Shown: piece by piece, positions 48,425 through 57,064 of the stretch
Position numbering within the stretch: position 1 is the first letter of the stretch
Layout: every line of letters begins with the position of its first letter
Assembly: GCA_001465015.1 (NCBI GenBank)
Contig: LNEO01000246.1
Coordinates: 1-64,000, forward strand
Direction: 5' to 3'
Length of the DNA stretch: 64,000 bases
From: Deltaproteobacteria bacterium Ga0077539
Lineage (GTDB): Bacteria > Myxococcota_A > Polyangia > Polyangiales > Ga0077539
Made by a program: the position numbers and the translations under genes
The notes under the pieces: generated by a model
Databases searched by the model: none
Told to the model about the DNA's origin: nothing
What the model saw: only the letters and a program-made list of their open reading frames with translations

Positions 48425-49729
48425 ATGCTCCACCGCACCACCGCTCTCTTGTTGACCGCGATCCTCACCGCCGCCTGTGGGGTCGCGATGCCCCCTGGCT
48501 CCGACACCGACGCCAGCGCTGGCAACGACGCTGCCAGCAACGTCGGCGACGCCAACGCAACGGACGGGCCCGTGGTCGGAGCCGTCACTTGGAGCGAGCA
48601 TGTCGCGCCGCTGGTGTTTCAGCACTGCGTCTCGTGCCATCGCGCCAGCGGCATCGCGCCGTTCTCGCTCGAGCGCTACGAGCTCGCCCGCGATCGGGCA
48701 CGGATGCTCTCGATGGCTGCGAGCGCGCGGACGATGCCGCCCACGCTCGTCGACAACAGCGGGACGTGCAATCGCTACGAGCCGCACAGCGCCGATTGGC
48801 TCACCGACACGGAGATCGCCACGCTGCGCGCGTGGTCCGAGCAAGGAGCGCCCGAGGGGGATCCGGCGAGGACTCCTGCTGTTCCTCCGCCTCCAGGGGG
48901 GCTCGCCAACGTCACCGCGCGGGTCGACGTTGGATCGACGTTCATGCCGGACGCGACGCGGATGGACGAGCTGCGCTGCTTCGTGGTCGACGCGCCGTCA
49001 GCGGATGATCGCTTCGTCACAGCTTTTCAAGTCGAGCCTGGAGACCCCCGCGTCGTCCACCACGTGATCTTGTACGCGCTCGAAACAGCGGCGGGCGCGC
49101 AGACCGTCACCGACCTCGACGCCCGCGACGCGCGCGCGGGCTACGACTGCCCTGGCGGTCCCATGGCGGCAGCGTACCCCGTCGTGCTGTGGGCCCCAGG
49201 CGGCGGCGCGACGCAGCTCCCCGCGGGGACGGGCCTTCGCTACCCAGGCGGACGCAAGCTCGTGCTGCAGATGCACTACAACATGGCGCAAGGGAGCTTT
49301 CCCGATCGCACTCGCGTCGCGCTCACGATCGCGCCCACCGTTGCGAACGAGGCGAGGATGGTGGCGGTCGGGGCCAACGCGCTGCGCCTTCCGCCGCGCA
49401 TGACCAACGCGATCGCCGAGGGCTCGCGGACGATCCCGATGAGCTTCGGCCGCACGAGGATCTGGGGCGTCGCGCCGCACATGCACTCGCTCGGAACGGA
49501 CGCGCAGCTCACGCTTCGCAACGCAAACCGCTGCGCGATGGACCTGCACCACTGGAACTTTCACTGGCAGCGCATGTTCTTCTACCAGTCTCCCCTCGAC
49601 GTCGACGCCGGTGAGACGCTCAACGTTCGCTGCCAGTTCGACACCAGCAGCAAGAACGAGGTCACCACGTGGGGTGAGGGGACCGACGACGAGATGTGCC
49701 TCGTGTACGCCTACGTCACCGCGCGCTGA
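48425..49729 (+). CDS. Copper type II ascorbate-dependent monooxygenase-like lipoprotein with cytochrome-like N-terminus
   Basis: 434 residues. Lipobox TAAC, Asp/Ala/Asn linker, then a CVSCH segment (heme-type CxxCH) in a domain starting HVAPLVFQHC. The C-terminal part carries the copper motifs VVHHVILYAL (CuA His pair), LQMHYNMAQ and GVAPHMHSLGTDAQ (CuB HxM-like), in the order of peptidylglycine/dopamine-monooxygenase-like domains. Such genes are frequent in myxobacteria. It would hydroxylate an unknown surface substrate, with the c-type heme supplying electrons; the electron route is inference. Confidence 0.78.
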   Translation: MLHRTTALLLTAILTAACGVAMPPGSDTDASAGNDAASNVGDANATDGPVVGAVTWSEHVAPLVFQHCVSCHRASGIAPFSLERYELARDRARMLSMAASARTMPPTLVDNSGTCNRYEPHSADWLTDTEIATLRAWSEQGAPEGDPARTPAVPPPPGGLANVTARVDVGSTFMPDATRMDELRCFVVDAPSADDRFVTAFQVEPGDPRVVHHVILYALETAAGAQTVTDLDARDARAGYDCPGGPMAAAYPVVLWAPGGGATQLPAGTGLRYPGGRKLVLQMHYNMAQGSFPDRTRVALTIAPTVANEARMVAVGANALRLPPRMTNAIAEGSRTIPMSFGRTRIWGVAPHMHSLGTDAQLTLRNANRCAMDLHHWNFHWQRMFFYQSPLDVDAGETLNVRCQFDTSSKNEVTTWGEGTDDEMCLVYAYVTAR

Positions 49730-49863
49730 GAGAGACAGCGATCGACGGCGTCGCGTCGCGCGCCGCCGCTCGCTGCCGCGCCCCGGCTGTCGTATGGGAG
49801 TAGATGCACCCAACGACGATCGAGTGAGGGGGGGCTTCTTGGAGGGATTCGCACAACGAGGGC

Positions 49864-51471
49864 TCAGCGCGACCTCACGAGCACCGCGAGGGGTGAGAGC
49901 CTCGTGTGCTCTTCGCCCACCGCGACGCGCTCGTCGAGCAGCGTGCGCCCTTCGCTGGTTCGCACCACGACCCGGCGAGATCCTGCGGGGACAGAGACCC
50001 TCGTCGGAGCCCACCCCCGATCGACCCCGTCGACGATGACCCGCGCGCCCGAGAGCGCCTCTCCCTCGAACCCGACTCGAATCCACCCTTCTGCGCTCGG
50101 CGCGACCAGCGTCTGAACGAGCGGGTTCTCAGGGGTGCGACGGTGGGTGAGTGCCGTTGTGGAGCTACGAACGGCAATGTGGGCCGAGGGATTCGGATCC
50201 GCCGGGCGCTCGTCGAGCAACGAGACCGCGACGTCAGCCATCGACTGCGCGTCGGGCTCGTCGGCGCGAGTCGAGGAGCGCTGCGCAACGACGCCTGGCG
50301 CGACGATCGTCGCTCGCGCCGCTGCGTCGCCGCCCGATCGATCGCTGGTTGATTGCATTCGATGAGCGACCGCTCCGCCGACGAGCAGAGCCATCGCCAC
50401 CGCGGCCGCGTACGGAGCCCTGCGCGACGGCCGCGGGGCCCGAGGCGCGGGCTCAGCCACGACTTCGCTACGCTGATCGCGAACCGTATCGACTGCGGCG
50501 AGATGGACGATCGATTCGCCCAGCGGAGACGGCTCGCTCTCGATCGACTCGTCGAGGGACCACAACGCGTCGAACTGCGGCCTCGCTGGGGCGCGCGCCG
50601 AGAGCGCCTCGACTGCAGACGCGAGCTCCTGACGAGCAGCGTCGCGGTCGAGCACCAGTCGGTCGAGCGCCTCGGCCATCGCGAGCGCCGTCGCGAAGCG
50701 GCGAGTCGGGAGGGTCTCGAGCGCCACCGACAGCACGGCGCGAAGCTCGTCGGGAAGCGCGTCGGACAGATCGAGGGAGCCTCCCTTCAAGAGCGAAGCG
50801 AGCTGTTCGAGCGACTTGAACGGCGACGCTCCAGCGGCGATCGCGTGCAGCGTACAGCCGAGCGAGAACAAGTCCGCCCGCGGGTCGAGCACGTCCCCGG
50901 CGAGCTGCTCGGGGGCCATGAACGCGAGCTTTCCTTTGACGACGCCCGTGACGGTGCGCGCCTCGCGATCGCGAGCGAACGCCACGCCGAAGTCGCCGAG
51001 CTTCACCGCGCCGTCGCGACGAACGAACACGTTGCCCGGCGAGACGTCGCGGTGCACGACGTTCATGCGCTGTCCGCGCTCGTCCTTCGCCTCGTGCGCG
51101 GCGAACAACCCTCGCGCGACGGCGGCGCCGAGGTACGCAACGGCACCCTGGGTGAGCACGAGCTCGCCGCGACGAACGGCGCCCTGAAGGTTCGCTGCGT
51201 CGACGCCGTCGAACAGCTCGAGCGCGAGGTACTGCGTCGGAGTCTCGGCGCGGGCGTCGATCACCGCGAGCACGTGCTCGTCGCGAACGCTCGACGCGAT
51301 GCGAATTTCGTCTGCGAACATCCTGGCGAAATCGGGATCCGCCGCGTGCTCCGGGAGCACGCGCTTCAGCGCCACCCGCGGCCCCTCGCCGTCGCGTCGA
51401 ACGGCCTCGAAGACCTCTGCCATACCCCCCGCGCCGAGTCTCCTCAACAGCGAGTAGGGGCCATAATCCAT
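49864..51471 (-). CDS. Ser/Thr protein kinase with C-terminal periplasmic PEGA-like domain
   Basis: About 535 residues. The kinase (about 1-275) has RLGAGGMAEVFEAV, VALKRV (ATP Lys), NVVHRDVSPGNVFV (catalytic loop) and LGDFGVAF (DFG), plus the MAPEQLAGD activation region. An N-terminal start at ATG 51471 is chosen. A transmembrane helix near 360 (YAAAVAMALLVGGAVA) leads to a Ser/Thr-rich stalk and a PEGA-like end (SGARVIVDGVDRGWAPTRVSVPAGSRRVVVR). Divergent from the FHA-sigma54 regulator over 66 bp, suggesting a phospho-signalling pair. Confidence 0.88.
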   Translation of the reverse strand: MDYGPYSLLRRLGAGGMAEVFEAVRRDGEGPRVALKRVLPEHAADPDFARMFADEIRIASSVRDEHVLAVIDARAETPTQYLALELFDGVDAANLQGAVRRGELVLTQGAVAYLGAAVARGLFAAHEAKDERGQRMNVVHRDVSPGNVFVRRDGAVKLGDFGVAFARDREARTVTGVVKGKLAFMAPEQLAGDVLDPRADLFSLGCTLHAIAAGASPFKSLEQLASLLKGGSLDLSDALPDELRAVLSVALETLPTRRFATALAMAEALDRLVLDRDAARQELASAVEALSARAPARPQFDALWSLDESIESEPSPLGESIVHLAAVDTVRDQRSEVVAEPAPRAPRPSRRAPYAAAVAMALLVGGAVAHRMQSTSDRSGGDAAARATIVAPGVVAQRSSTRADEPDAQSMADVAVSLLDERPADPNPSAHIAVRSSTTALTHRRTPENPLVQTLVAPSAEGWIRVGFEGEALSGARVIVDGVDRGWAPTRVSVPAGSRRVVVRTSEGRTLLDERVAVGEEHTRLSPLAVLVRSR

Positions 51472-51537
51472 CGGCAGTTGACTGCTCACTGCGCCGCGCA
51501 ACGAGTGTATCGTCGAAATTTCTACGTCTGTGAGCGA

Positions 51538-52896
51538 ATGATGAAGCCCCGCGACGTTCCCGAAGATCCCAACGACGCCTCGACCCGGCAGATCCGACGC
51601 GAGAGCGACCCGAGACCGTCGCTTCGGCTCGTCGTGCTCGAAGGCCCCAACCGCGGCGCCACCGCGACGCGATCGAACGAAACGCTCACCGTCGGGAGCG
51701 CCGAGCGCAACGCGCTCAAGCTCGACGACCCGACCGTCTCGCGATTTCACTGCGAGCTGACGCCGGTCTCGGGCGGCGCGCGCCTCGTGGACCTGCGCTC
51801 GACCAACGGAACCTTCGTGGGCGCCGTCCGCGTCGCCGACGCCATCCTCGCGCCGGGAACAGTCGTTCGCGTTGGCCAGAGCACCTTCGAGCTCTCAAAC
51901 GACAGCCCCGCTCGAGTCGCGCTCTATCAGGGCGAAGCGCTCGCGGGGATCGTCGGGCGATCGACGGCGATGCGCGCGATCATGGAGCAGCTCCATCGCG
52001 TCAGCGCGAGCACCGCCAGCGTGCTCGTGACGGGCGAGAGCGGCACGGGCAAAGAGATCGTCGCAGAGTCGATCCATCGCTTGTCGCCGCGCAGCAGCGG
52101 GCCCTTCGTCGTGGTGGACTGCGCCGCGCTCGTGCCGACGCTGGTGGCGAGCGAGCTGTTTGGCCACGAGAAGGGCGCGTTCACCGGCGCCGATCGACAG
52201 CACATCGGCGCCTTCGAGCGCGCCCGCGGAGGCACGCTCTTTCTCGACGAGATCGGCGAGCTCCCGAGTCAGCTGCAGCCCGCGCTGCTCGGCGCCTTGG
52301 AGCGACGGCGCATCCGTCGACTCGGCGCGCGCGCAGACACAGAGGTCGACGTCCGCGTGGTGTGCGCGACCAACCGCGACCTGCGCGCCAACGTCAACGA
52401 CGGGTCGTTTCGCCTCGACCTCTACTACCGAATCGCCGTCGTCACCCTCGCGCTTCCGCCGCTGCGCGAGCGGCCCGAGGACGTCCCGGCGTTGGTCGAG
52501 CACTTCTTGCGTTCGATGGGCTACACCGCGCCGCTGTCCGAGCTCTTCTCGCCAGAGGTGCTCGCGCAGATGAGCGCGCACCGCTGGCGCGGCAACGTCC
52601 GCGAGCTGCGCAACGTCATCGAGGCCACCGTCGCCTTCGGAGACGCCCATCGCGCGCTCGCGACGAGCGAGCCCACCGAGCAAAGCGCGGGCTGGACGGC
52701 CCCGTCGGCGAGCGATCCGCTGCCCAAATACAAAGACGCTCGCGCCTCGGTGCTGCACCGCTTCGAGCGCGCGTACATCGAGGCGTTGATCGAGCGCGCC
52801 GGCGGCAACGTCTCGCAGGCCGCGCGTCTGGCGGGCCTGGACCGAGGCTACGTGAGCGACCTTCTCGCGCGGCACCAGATCGAGCGAAGCACGTAA
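51538..52896 (+). CDS. FHA-domain sigma54-dependent transcription activator
   Basis: 452 residues. FHA domain about 30-120 (NALKLDDPTVSRFHCELTPVSG, RSTNGTFVG). The AAA+ core (about 140-380) has GESGTGKEIVAESIH, FGHEKGAFTGADRQ (GAFTGA loop for sigma54 contact), GTLFLDEIGEL and WRGNVRELRNVI. The Fis-type DNA-binding helix-turn-helix is NVSQAARLAGLDRGYVSDLL. FHA reads phosphothreonine, so the divergent Ser/Thr kinase is the likely input. No target -24/-12 promoter was identified. Confidence 0.92.
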   Translation: MMKPRDVPEDPNDASTRQIRRESDPRPSLRLVVLEGPNRGATATRSNETLTVGSAERNALKLDDPTVSRFHCELTPVSGGARLVDLRSTNGTFVGAVRVADAILAPGTVVRVGQSTFELSNDSPARVALYQGEALAGIVGRSTAMRAIMEQLHRVSASTASVLVTGESGTGKEIVAESIHRLSPRSSGPFVVVDCAALVPTLVASELFGHEKGAFTGADRQHIGAFERARGGTLFLDEIGELPSQLQPALLGALERRRIRRLGARADTEVDVRVVCATNRDLRANVNDGSFRLDLYYRIAVVTLALPPLRERPEDVPALVEHFLRSMGYTAPLSELFSPEVLAQMSAHRWRGNVRELRNVIEATVAFGDAHRALATSEPTEQSAGWTAPSASDPLPKYKDARASVLHRFERAYIEALIERAGGNVSQAARLAGLDRGYVSDLLARHQIERST

Positions 52897-52900
52897 CGCG

Positions 52901-53096
52901 GCGACGCCTTCCGCTGGCGAAACGCAACCCGAGGATCTCCGGATACTTCCCAGGAGATTGCTCGTGGCGTTTCTTCCTTCCAACGGGGCGTCGATTGATT
53001 TTCGCGACGCCTTCCGTTGGCGAAACGCAACCAGAGGATCTCCGGATACTTCCCAGGAGATTGCTCGTGGCGTTTCTTCCTTCCAACGGGGCGTCG
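52901..53096. repeat. Two direct copies of a 93-bp dyad-symmetric element
   Basis: Copy 1 is 52901-52993 and copy 2 is 53004-53096, period 103, differing at only a few positions. Within each, the ends are inverted (CGACGCC...CCGTTGG against CCAACGG...GCGTCG), a second pair GAAACGC/GCGTTTC lies inside, and a central pair ATCTCC/GGAGAT surrounds GGATACTTCCCA. The whole unit could fold as one long interrupted hairpin. It fills the gap between convergent genes and carries no transposase, like a REP or MITE-type element. It may also act as a two-way terminator. Confidence 0.85.
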
Positions 53097-53105
53097 CGAT
53101 GGCGA

Positions 53106-54245
53106 TCAGCGCCCGTCGAACACGATCGTCGTCTGGATGGGCCTCGTGAACACCCACGCCGTGAGGCCGACGCCCGCGGCGGCGGCGGCGCCGATGCCCG
53201 CCCAGAACCAGGGCGAGAGGTAGACGGGCCTCGCGGGCTCGATCACTCGACCGCGCACGAGCAGCTCGCGCAAGAGATCGACGCCGTGCCGGTCGGACAC
53301 CGCGCCGTTCACCCGCAGCTCGGCTCGTGATGCGACGGCGCCGTCCACGGTCAACGCGGCGCTGAGCCGCGTCGATCGCCCCTCGCGCTCGGGTCGCACG
53401 AGCGCCAGGCGCGGCGCAGAGGCGGCGATCGCGAGCAGCGCCATCGACTCAGCGGCGTCGCTGGGCGCCCCCTGCTGTTCGCGCTCTCGCCACTGCGCGC
53501 TCGCTCGCGTCGCGCTCGCGGGGGACAGCGCGAGCTCGAGCGACACAGCGCGATCGACGAGCGTGACCGTCTGCGCTCGAGGCTCGAAGCGGTCGGCGCG
53601 CGCGACGATGACGTGCGCACCAGAAATCAAGTCGACTCGGCACGGCGCGCGACACTCCGGCGGCCGGCCGTCGATCGACAACGCTGCGCCGGCCGCGGAG
53701 CGGACCGAGAGCGAGACGCGCGGACGCGACGAAGCCCTCGCGAGCGCCGCGGACACGAGCGACTCGACGTCGGGCCGCGTGACCACCGACGGGACCTCGA
53801 GCTCGAGCGAGGCGATTCGTTCGGCGAACCTTCGCGCGTCGTCGACTCGCTCGTCTGCGAGCGAACACGCTACGGACCACAAGAGGGCGCGCGCTGCGAT
53901 GTCGCGACGACCTTCGGCGAGCACGTCGTCGACCGACACGCCGTCGAAGACGTGCGAGCACCGCGCGAAGTCGGCGCTCGCGAAGAGCGGCGCGGCCTGG
54001 GCGACCGCGGCCATCGCGGTCGCGGTCGCGCGCGCTTCGGCGGGCCTCGGCGCGGCGAGCTCGGCGCGGCGCAGCGAGATCTCCGGCGCGAGGCCGGCGG
54101 ACAGCGCGCGCGGCCATCGTGAGGCGAGGGCTTCGTCACCAGCGACGAGCACCGCGACGGACACGGGCGACTGCGGCGCGCGAGCAGCGCAAGCGCCCCC
54201 GAGGCTGAAGCAGAGCGCGACGAGCGCGTGAGTCGAGCGCATCAT
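53106..54245 (-). CDS. Envelope protein with PEGA-like domain and C-terminal membrane segment
   Basis: About 379 residues, starting at ATG 54245 overlapping the previous stop. An N-terminal signal ends GGACA (possible lipobox). Middle region is helical, Ala/Arg-rich. A PEGA-like repeat (about 175-235) shows LSIDGRPPECRAPCRVDLISGAHVIVARADRFEPR. A hydrophobic segment near the C-terminus (WFWAGIGAAAAAGVGLTAW) is followed by a short tail. Last gene of a five-gene unit; function unknown. Confidence 0.65.
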   Translation of the reverse strand: MMRSTHALVALCFSLGGACAARAPQSPVSVAVLVAGDEALASRWPRALSAGLAPEISLRRAELAAPRPAEARATATAMAAVAQAAPLFASADFARCSHVFDGVSVDDVLAEGRRDIAARALLWSVACSLADERVDDARRFAERIASLELEVPSVVTRPDVESLVSAALARASSRPRVSLSVRSAAGAALSIDGRPPECRAPCRVDLISGAHVIVARADRFEPRAQTVTLVDRAVSLELALSPASATRASAQWREREQQGAPSDAAESMALLAIAASAPRLALVRPEREGRSTRLSAALTVDGAVASRAELRVNGAVSDRHGVDLLRELLVRGRVIEPARPVYLSPWFWAGIGAAAAAGVGLTAWVFTRPIQTTIVFDGR

Positions 54246-54880
54246 CGTGTTCCTGCGCATCGAGCTACGTCCGTGAGCGTGCAGGGGTCGCTGAAGCTGG
54301 GTATCGAGAGGTACACGGGCGACTCTGTGCTGTCGAACGTCACCGGCGGGGTGATGGAGCAGCCGACGAGCTGCGCGGCTGCGAAGTCCGGGTAGCGACC
54401 GCGCGAGTCGAGCGCGAGCAGCTCCGCCGCGCGCTGCGTCGTGGCGACGACGCGAAGGATCACCGTGTCGTCGGGGGCGTTGTTGGTGATTGCCGAGCCA
54501 GCGAGCGAGCGCGAGACGGCGCGGGCGACGTCCAGGGTCGTAGGGTTGGGTCCGAGCTCGAGGTCGGCGGCGCTGACCTCGATGACGCTTCGCCGCGACG
54601 GCAGCGGGACGCACCTCCCGCCGCCGCACGCGCGGAGCAGGACCTCGCCGGTCGCGTTGATGTTCGCTGGAACGTCGAAGAAATCCACGACGAACGTCGC
54701 CGCCCCGTTGCTGATCGCCCGCGTGACGAGCGGCCTGCGGCCGATCGCGTCCTCGACGCAGTCGAGTCCGCTGTAGCTCGAGGGCGGCCCGTAGCTGAGC
54801 GCGACGGTCCGCGATCGAGCGCAGGTCGAGAGCGAAGCGACCAACGCGAGGGCCGCTGCGAGCGGGCGACGATCAGCCAT
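54242..54880 (-). CDS. Lipoprotein-like hypothetical protein
   Basis: About 212 residues from ATG 54880, overlapping the preceding gene by 8 nt. A signal peptide ends near LSTCA. The mature part has a beta-rich look with AISNGAATFVVDFFDVPANINATGEVLLRACG and a Cys pair later. No known family. The gene is translationally coupled on both sides, so it probably works with its neighbours. Confidence 0.6.
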   Translation of the reverse strand: MADRRPLAAALALVASLSTCARSRTVALSYGPPSSYSGLDCVEDAIGRRPLVTRAISNGAATFVVDFFDVPANINATGEVLLRACGGGRCVPLPSRRSVIEVSAADLELGPNPTTLDVARAVSRSLAGSAITNNAPDDTVILRVVATTQRAAELLALDSRGRYPDFAAAQLVGCSITPPVTFDSTESPVYLSIPSFSDPCTLTDVARCAGTR

Positions 54881-55976
54881 CCCAAAACCCTGCGATTCCC
54901 CTCGCCAACCCCTCGGGCGTCGCGCGGGCGATGAGCGCGTCGTCGTCGTCCGCCGCGTCCGCCCAGGCGTCGAAGGAGGCCGCGTCGAGGGGAGCTTCGG
55001 CGACCCGCGGAACATAGGTCGTCAGCGCCAACGCGGGCGTGTTGGTCGCGACGAACGCCGGGGTGGTGTCGACGTTGAAGAGCATCATCGTTGGCGTCGG
55101 CGCAAACCCGTGCCTCGCGAAGCGATGGACGATCGTCCACAGCGCTCTCCGCGCGGGCTGCTGCCACTCGCGCGGCATGAAGCGATAGCCCTCTTCGAAG
55201 TACGCGCGCGACGCGCGCTGCTCGCGCACCGGGACAGAATCGGAAGCGCGCTCGAAGCGCGACCGAGGGTCCGCCCGGTGCAGCGGCTCGTTGGGCGAGG
55301 GATCGCCGACGAGCGCGCCGTCGACGTAGACGGGAACGTACACGAGCAGCTCGCCGTCGAGCGACGCGAGCGGCGCGAGCCCGCGCTCCCACAAATTCAT
55401 GATTGGTCGCCACGGGGACGGCCACTCGCGGCCGCTCGCGACGCGCAGCGCCTCGAGGTCGAACAGCTCGCCGCCGATCGCGAGCGCGGTCGACGGCGAC
55501 CTTCCCCGCGAGATCATGCTGCGCATCCGATCGAGCAGCGAGCGATCGGCGCGCTGGGTCTCGCCGCCTTGTTCGCGCAGCGCGCTTCGTACGGTCTCGA
55601 TCACCGCCGCGCATCGAGCGCTGCCCAAGGCCCTTCGCGACTCTGCGATGACCGCCGCGCGCGCTCGGTCGAGCGCCCGCGCCCACGCCACGGCCCCCTC
55701 GGACGGCGCAGGAACGTCGTCGCCGATCCACATCATGTCGTCGCCGAGGTATCCGCACGCGTAGCGAGCGGCGTACAGCGATCGCTCGATGCGCAGCGGC
55801 GGCTCGACGGCGACGCCCGCGGAGAATCCGGCGAGCGCCGCGTGGTGCTCGTCGAGGCGATCGATGATGAATTGTTGTGCTTCGTCATCCAGCCGCGCGG
55901 CCGCGCTGTCCGTGGTGAGCCACCGAAGCCCGCGAGCGCGCTCGGCGAGCTCCTCGACCGCGTCCTCGCGTTGCAT
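54873..55976 (-). CDS. Hypothetical cytoplasmic protein
   Basis: About 367 residues from ATG 55976; no signal peptide or membrane segment. Sequence is acidic and helix-rich with GEWPSPWRPIMNLWERGLAPLASLDGELLVYVPVYVDGAL-type stretches and a C-terminal FNVDTTPAFVATNTPALALTTYVPR. I recognise no domain. It is the only apparently cytoplasmic member of the five-gene unit. Confidence 0.6.
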   Translation of the reverse strand: MQREDAVEELAERARGLRWLTTDSAAARLDDEAQQFIIDRLDEHHAALAGFSAGVAVEPPLRIERSLYAARYACGYLGDDMMWIGDDVPAPSEGAVAWARALDRARAAVIAESRRALGSARCAAVIETVRSALREQGGETQRADRSLLDRMRSMISRGRSPSTALAIGGELFDLEALRVASGREWPSPWRPIMNLWERGLAPLASLDGELLVYVPVYVDGALVGDPSPNEPLHRADPRSRFERASDSVPVREQRASRAYFEEGYRFMPREWQQPARRALWTIVHRFARHGFAPTPTMMLFNVDTTPAFVATNTPALALTTYVPRVAEAPLDAASFDAWADAADDDDALIARATPEGLARGIAGFWDG

Positions 55977-56001
55977 GCCGCCCGCGATGATACACCGGCG
56001 C

Positions 56002-57054
56002 TCAGAGATCCGAGCGTCCCGCGAGCGTCCAGCGCCCGATCGTTCCGCCCATCGCGGTGGCCTCGGTGACGTCGGTCCACGCGGCGGACGGAGAGTCACC
56101 GCAGTGTCCGCCGATCATGTCGATGATGTACACGTCGGTGCTGCCCTCTACGGGCGCTCCAGGGCCGCGGTAGTAGTCGACGACGTCCTGGGACATGTCG
56201 CCGACCCGGCCGCGCTTCCAGTTGAGTCCCCAGCGAGGATCCATGCGCCGAAGTCGCCGGACCACCTCGAATAGAAACTCGTTGTTGCCTCCGGTCTCGA
56301 CGCAGGAGTTGCGAAGCAGCTCGGGGCGCTCGCGCGCGACCGCCTCGACCACCGGTCGTCCGTTGGGCAGAGGCAGCGTCGACACCCCGGTGTCCGCGGG
56401 CGGCGAGACCACGTCGCGAGGCACCGACGCGTCTGGCATCGAGCCCGGCGCGTAGCCCATGAGCGTGCAGACGGGCCCTTCCCCGCTGCGGTCGATCCAC
56501 GTGGGAACCGACGGAGGATCGATCCCGGGCCGCGGACAGAGCCGACCGATGATGTCCACCATGTACGACTCGCGGCTGCCCTCGGGGCAACCATCGCCAT
56601 AGAAGTACGTGATGATGTCGTCCGAGAGCGACCCGGTCCTTCGATCGAGGCCCCAGCGCGGGTCAGTGTCGCGAAGGCGGCGAAGCACCTCGAAGAGAAA
56701 GCGGCGATCGCCGCCCTGCGACGGGCACGAGCCGAGGAGCCAGTCGGGTCGCTCGGCCGCGAGCGTCTCGACGACAGAGAGTCGGCTCGGCAGCGCAGCA
56801 GGCGGCCGCGCGACCGGCGGAGGCAGCGAGCAGCTCACGTCGGCGGGCGTCCCGCTGTCGATCGCCGCGTCCATCGAGGCGACCATCCCTTCGTCCGTCG
56901 CGGCGTCCGCGGCCGTGGTCGCGTCGATCCAGACGTCGGCGCTCGAGGCGTCCACGCGCGCGTCGCGGCCCGCGTCGCCGCGCTGAACGACCTCGCCGCC
57001 GTCGCACGCGGCCATCGAGAGGAGCGCGATCGAGAGGAGACGAATTGATTTCAT
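56002..57054 (-). CDS. Lipoprotein with two tandem copies of an unknown domain
   Basis: 350 residues. Lipobox MAAC, then an Asp/Ala-rich linker to about residue 75. Two copies of a roughly 110-residue domain follow (about 85-195 and 230-340). Each has FLFEVLRRLRDTDPRWGL or FLFEVVRRLRRMDPRWGL, then SDDIITYFYG or SQDVVDYYRG, then YMVDIIGRLC or YIIDMIGGHC. The conserved Trp-Gly-Leu, Tyr and Cys suggest a ligand-binding fold. Not a family I can name. Confidence 0.65.
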   Translation of the reverse strand: MKSIRLLSIALLSMAACDGGEVVQRGDAGRDARVDASSADVWIDATTAADAATDEGMVASMDAAIDSGTPADVSCSLPPPVARPPAALPSRLSVVETLAAERPDWLLGSCPSQGGDRRFLFEVLRRLRDTDPRWGLDRRTGSLSDDIITYFYGDGCPEGSRESYMVDIIGRLCPRPGIDPPSVPTWIDRSGEGPVCTLMGYAPGSMPDASVPRDVVSPPADTGVSTLPLPNGRPVVEAVARERPELLRNSCVETGGNNEFLFEVVRRLRRMDPRWGLNWKRGRVGDMSQDVVDYYRGPGAPVEGSTDVYIIDMIGGHCGDSPSAAWTDVTEATAMGGTIGRWTLAGRSDL

Positions 57055-57064
57055 GGGTAATGTT

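Noticed and set aside
51472-51537. TTGACT as a -35 box for the FHA-sigma54 activator
   Set aside because: Nearest -10-like hexamer is 22 nt away, beyond normal sigma70 spacing.
52901-53096. Insertion sequence
   Set aside because: Inverted ends and tandem copies are present but there is no transposase and the unit is only 93 bp.
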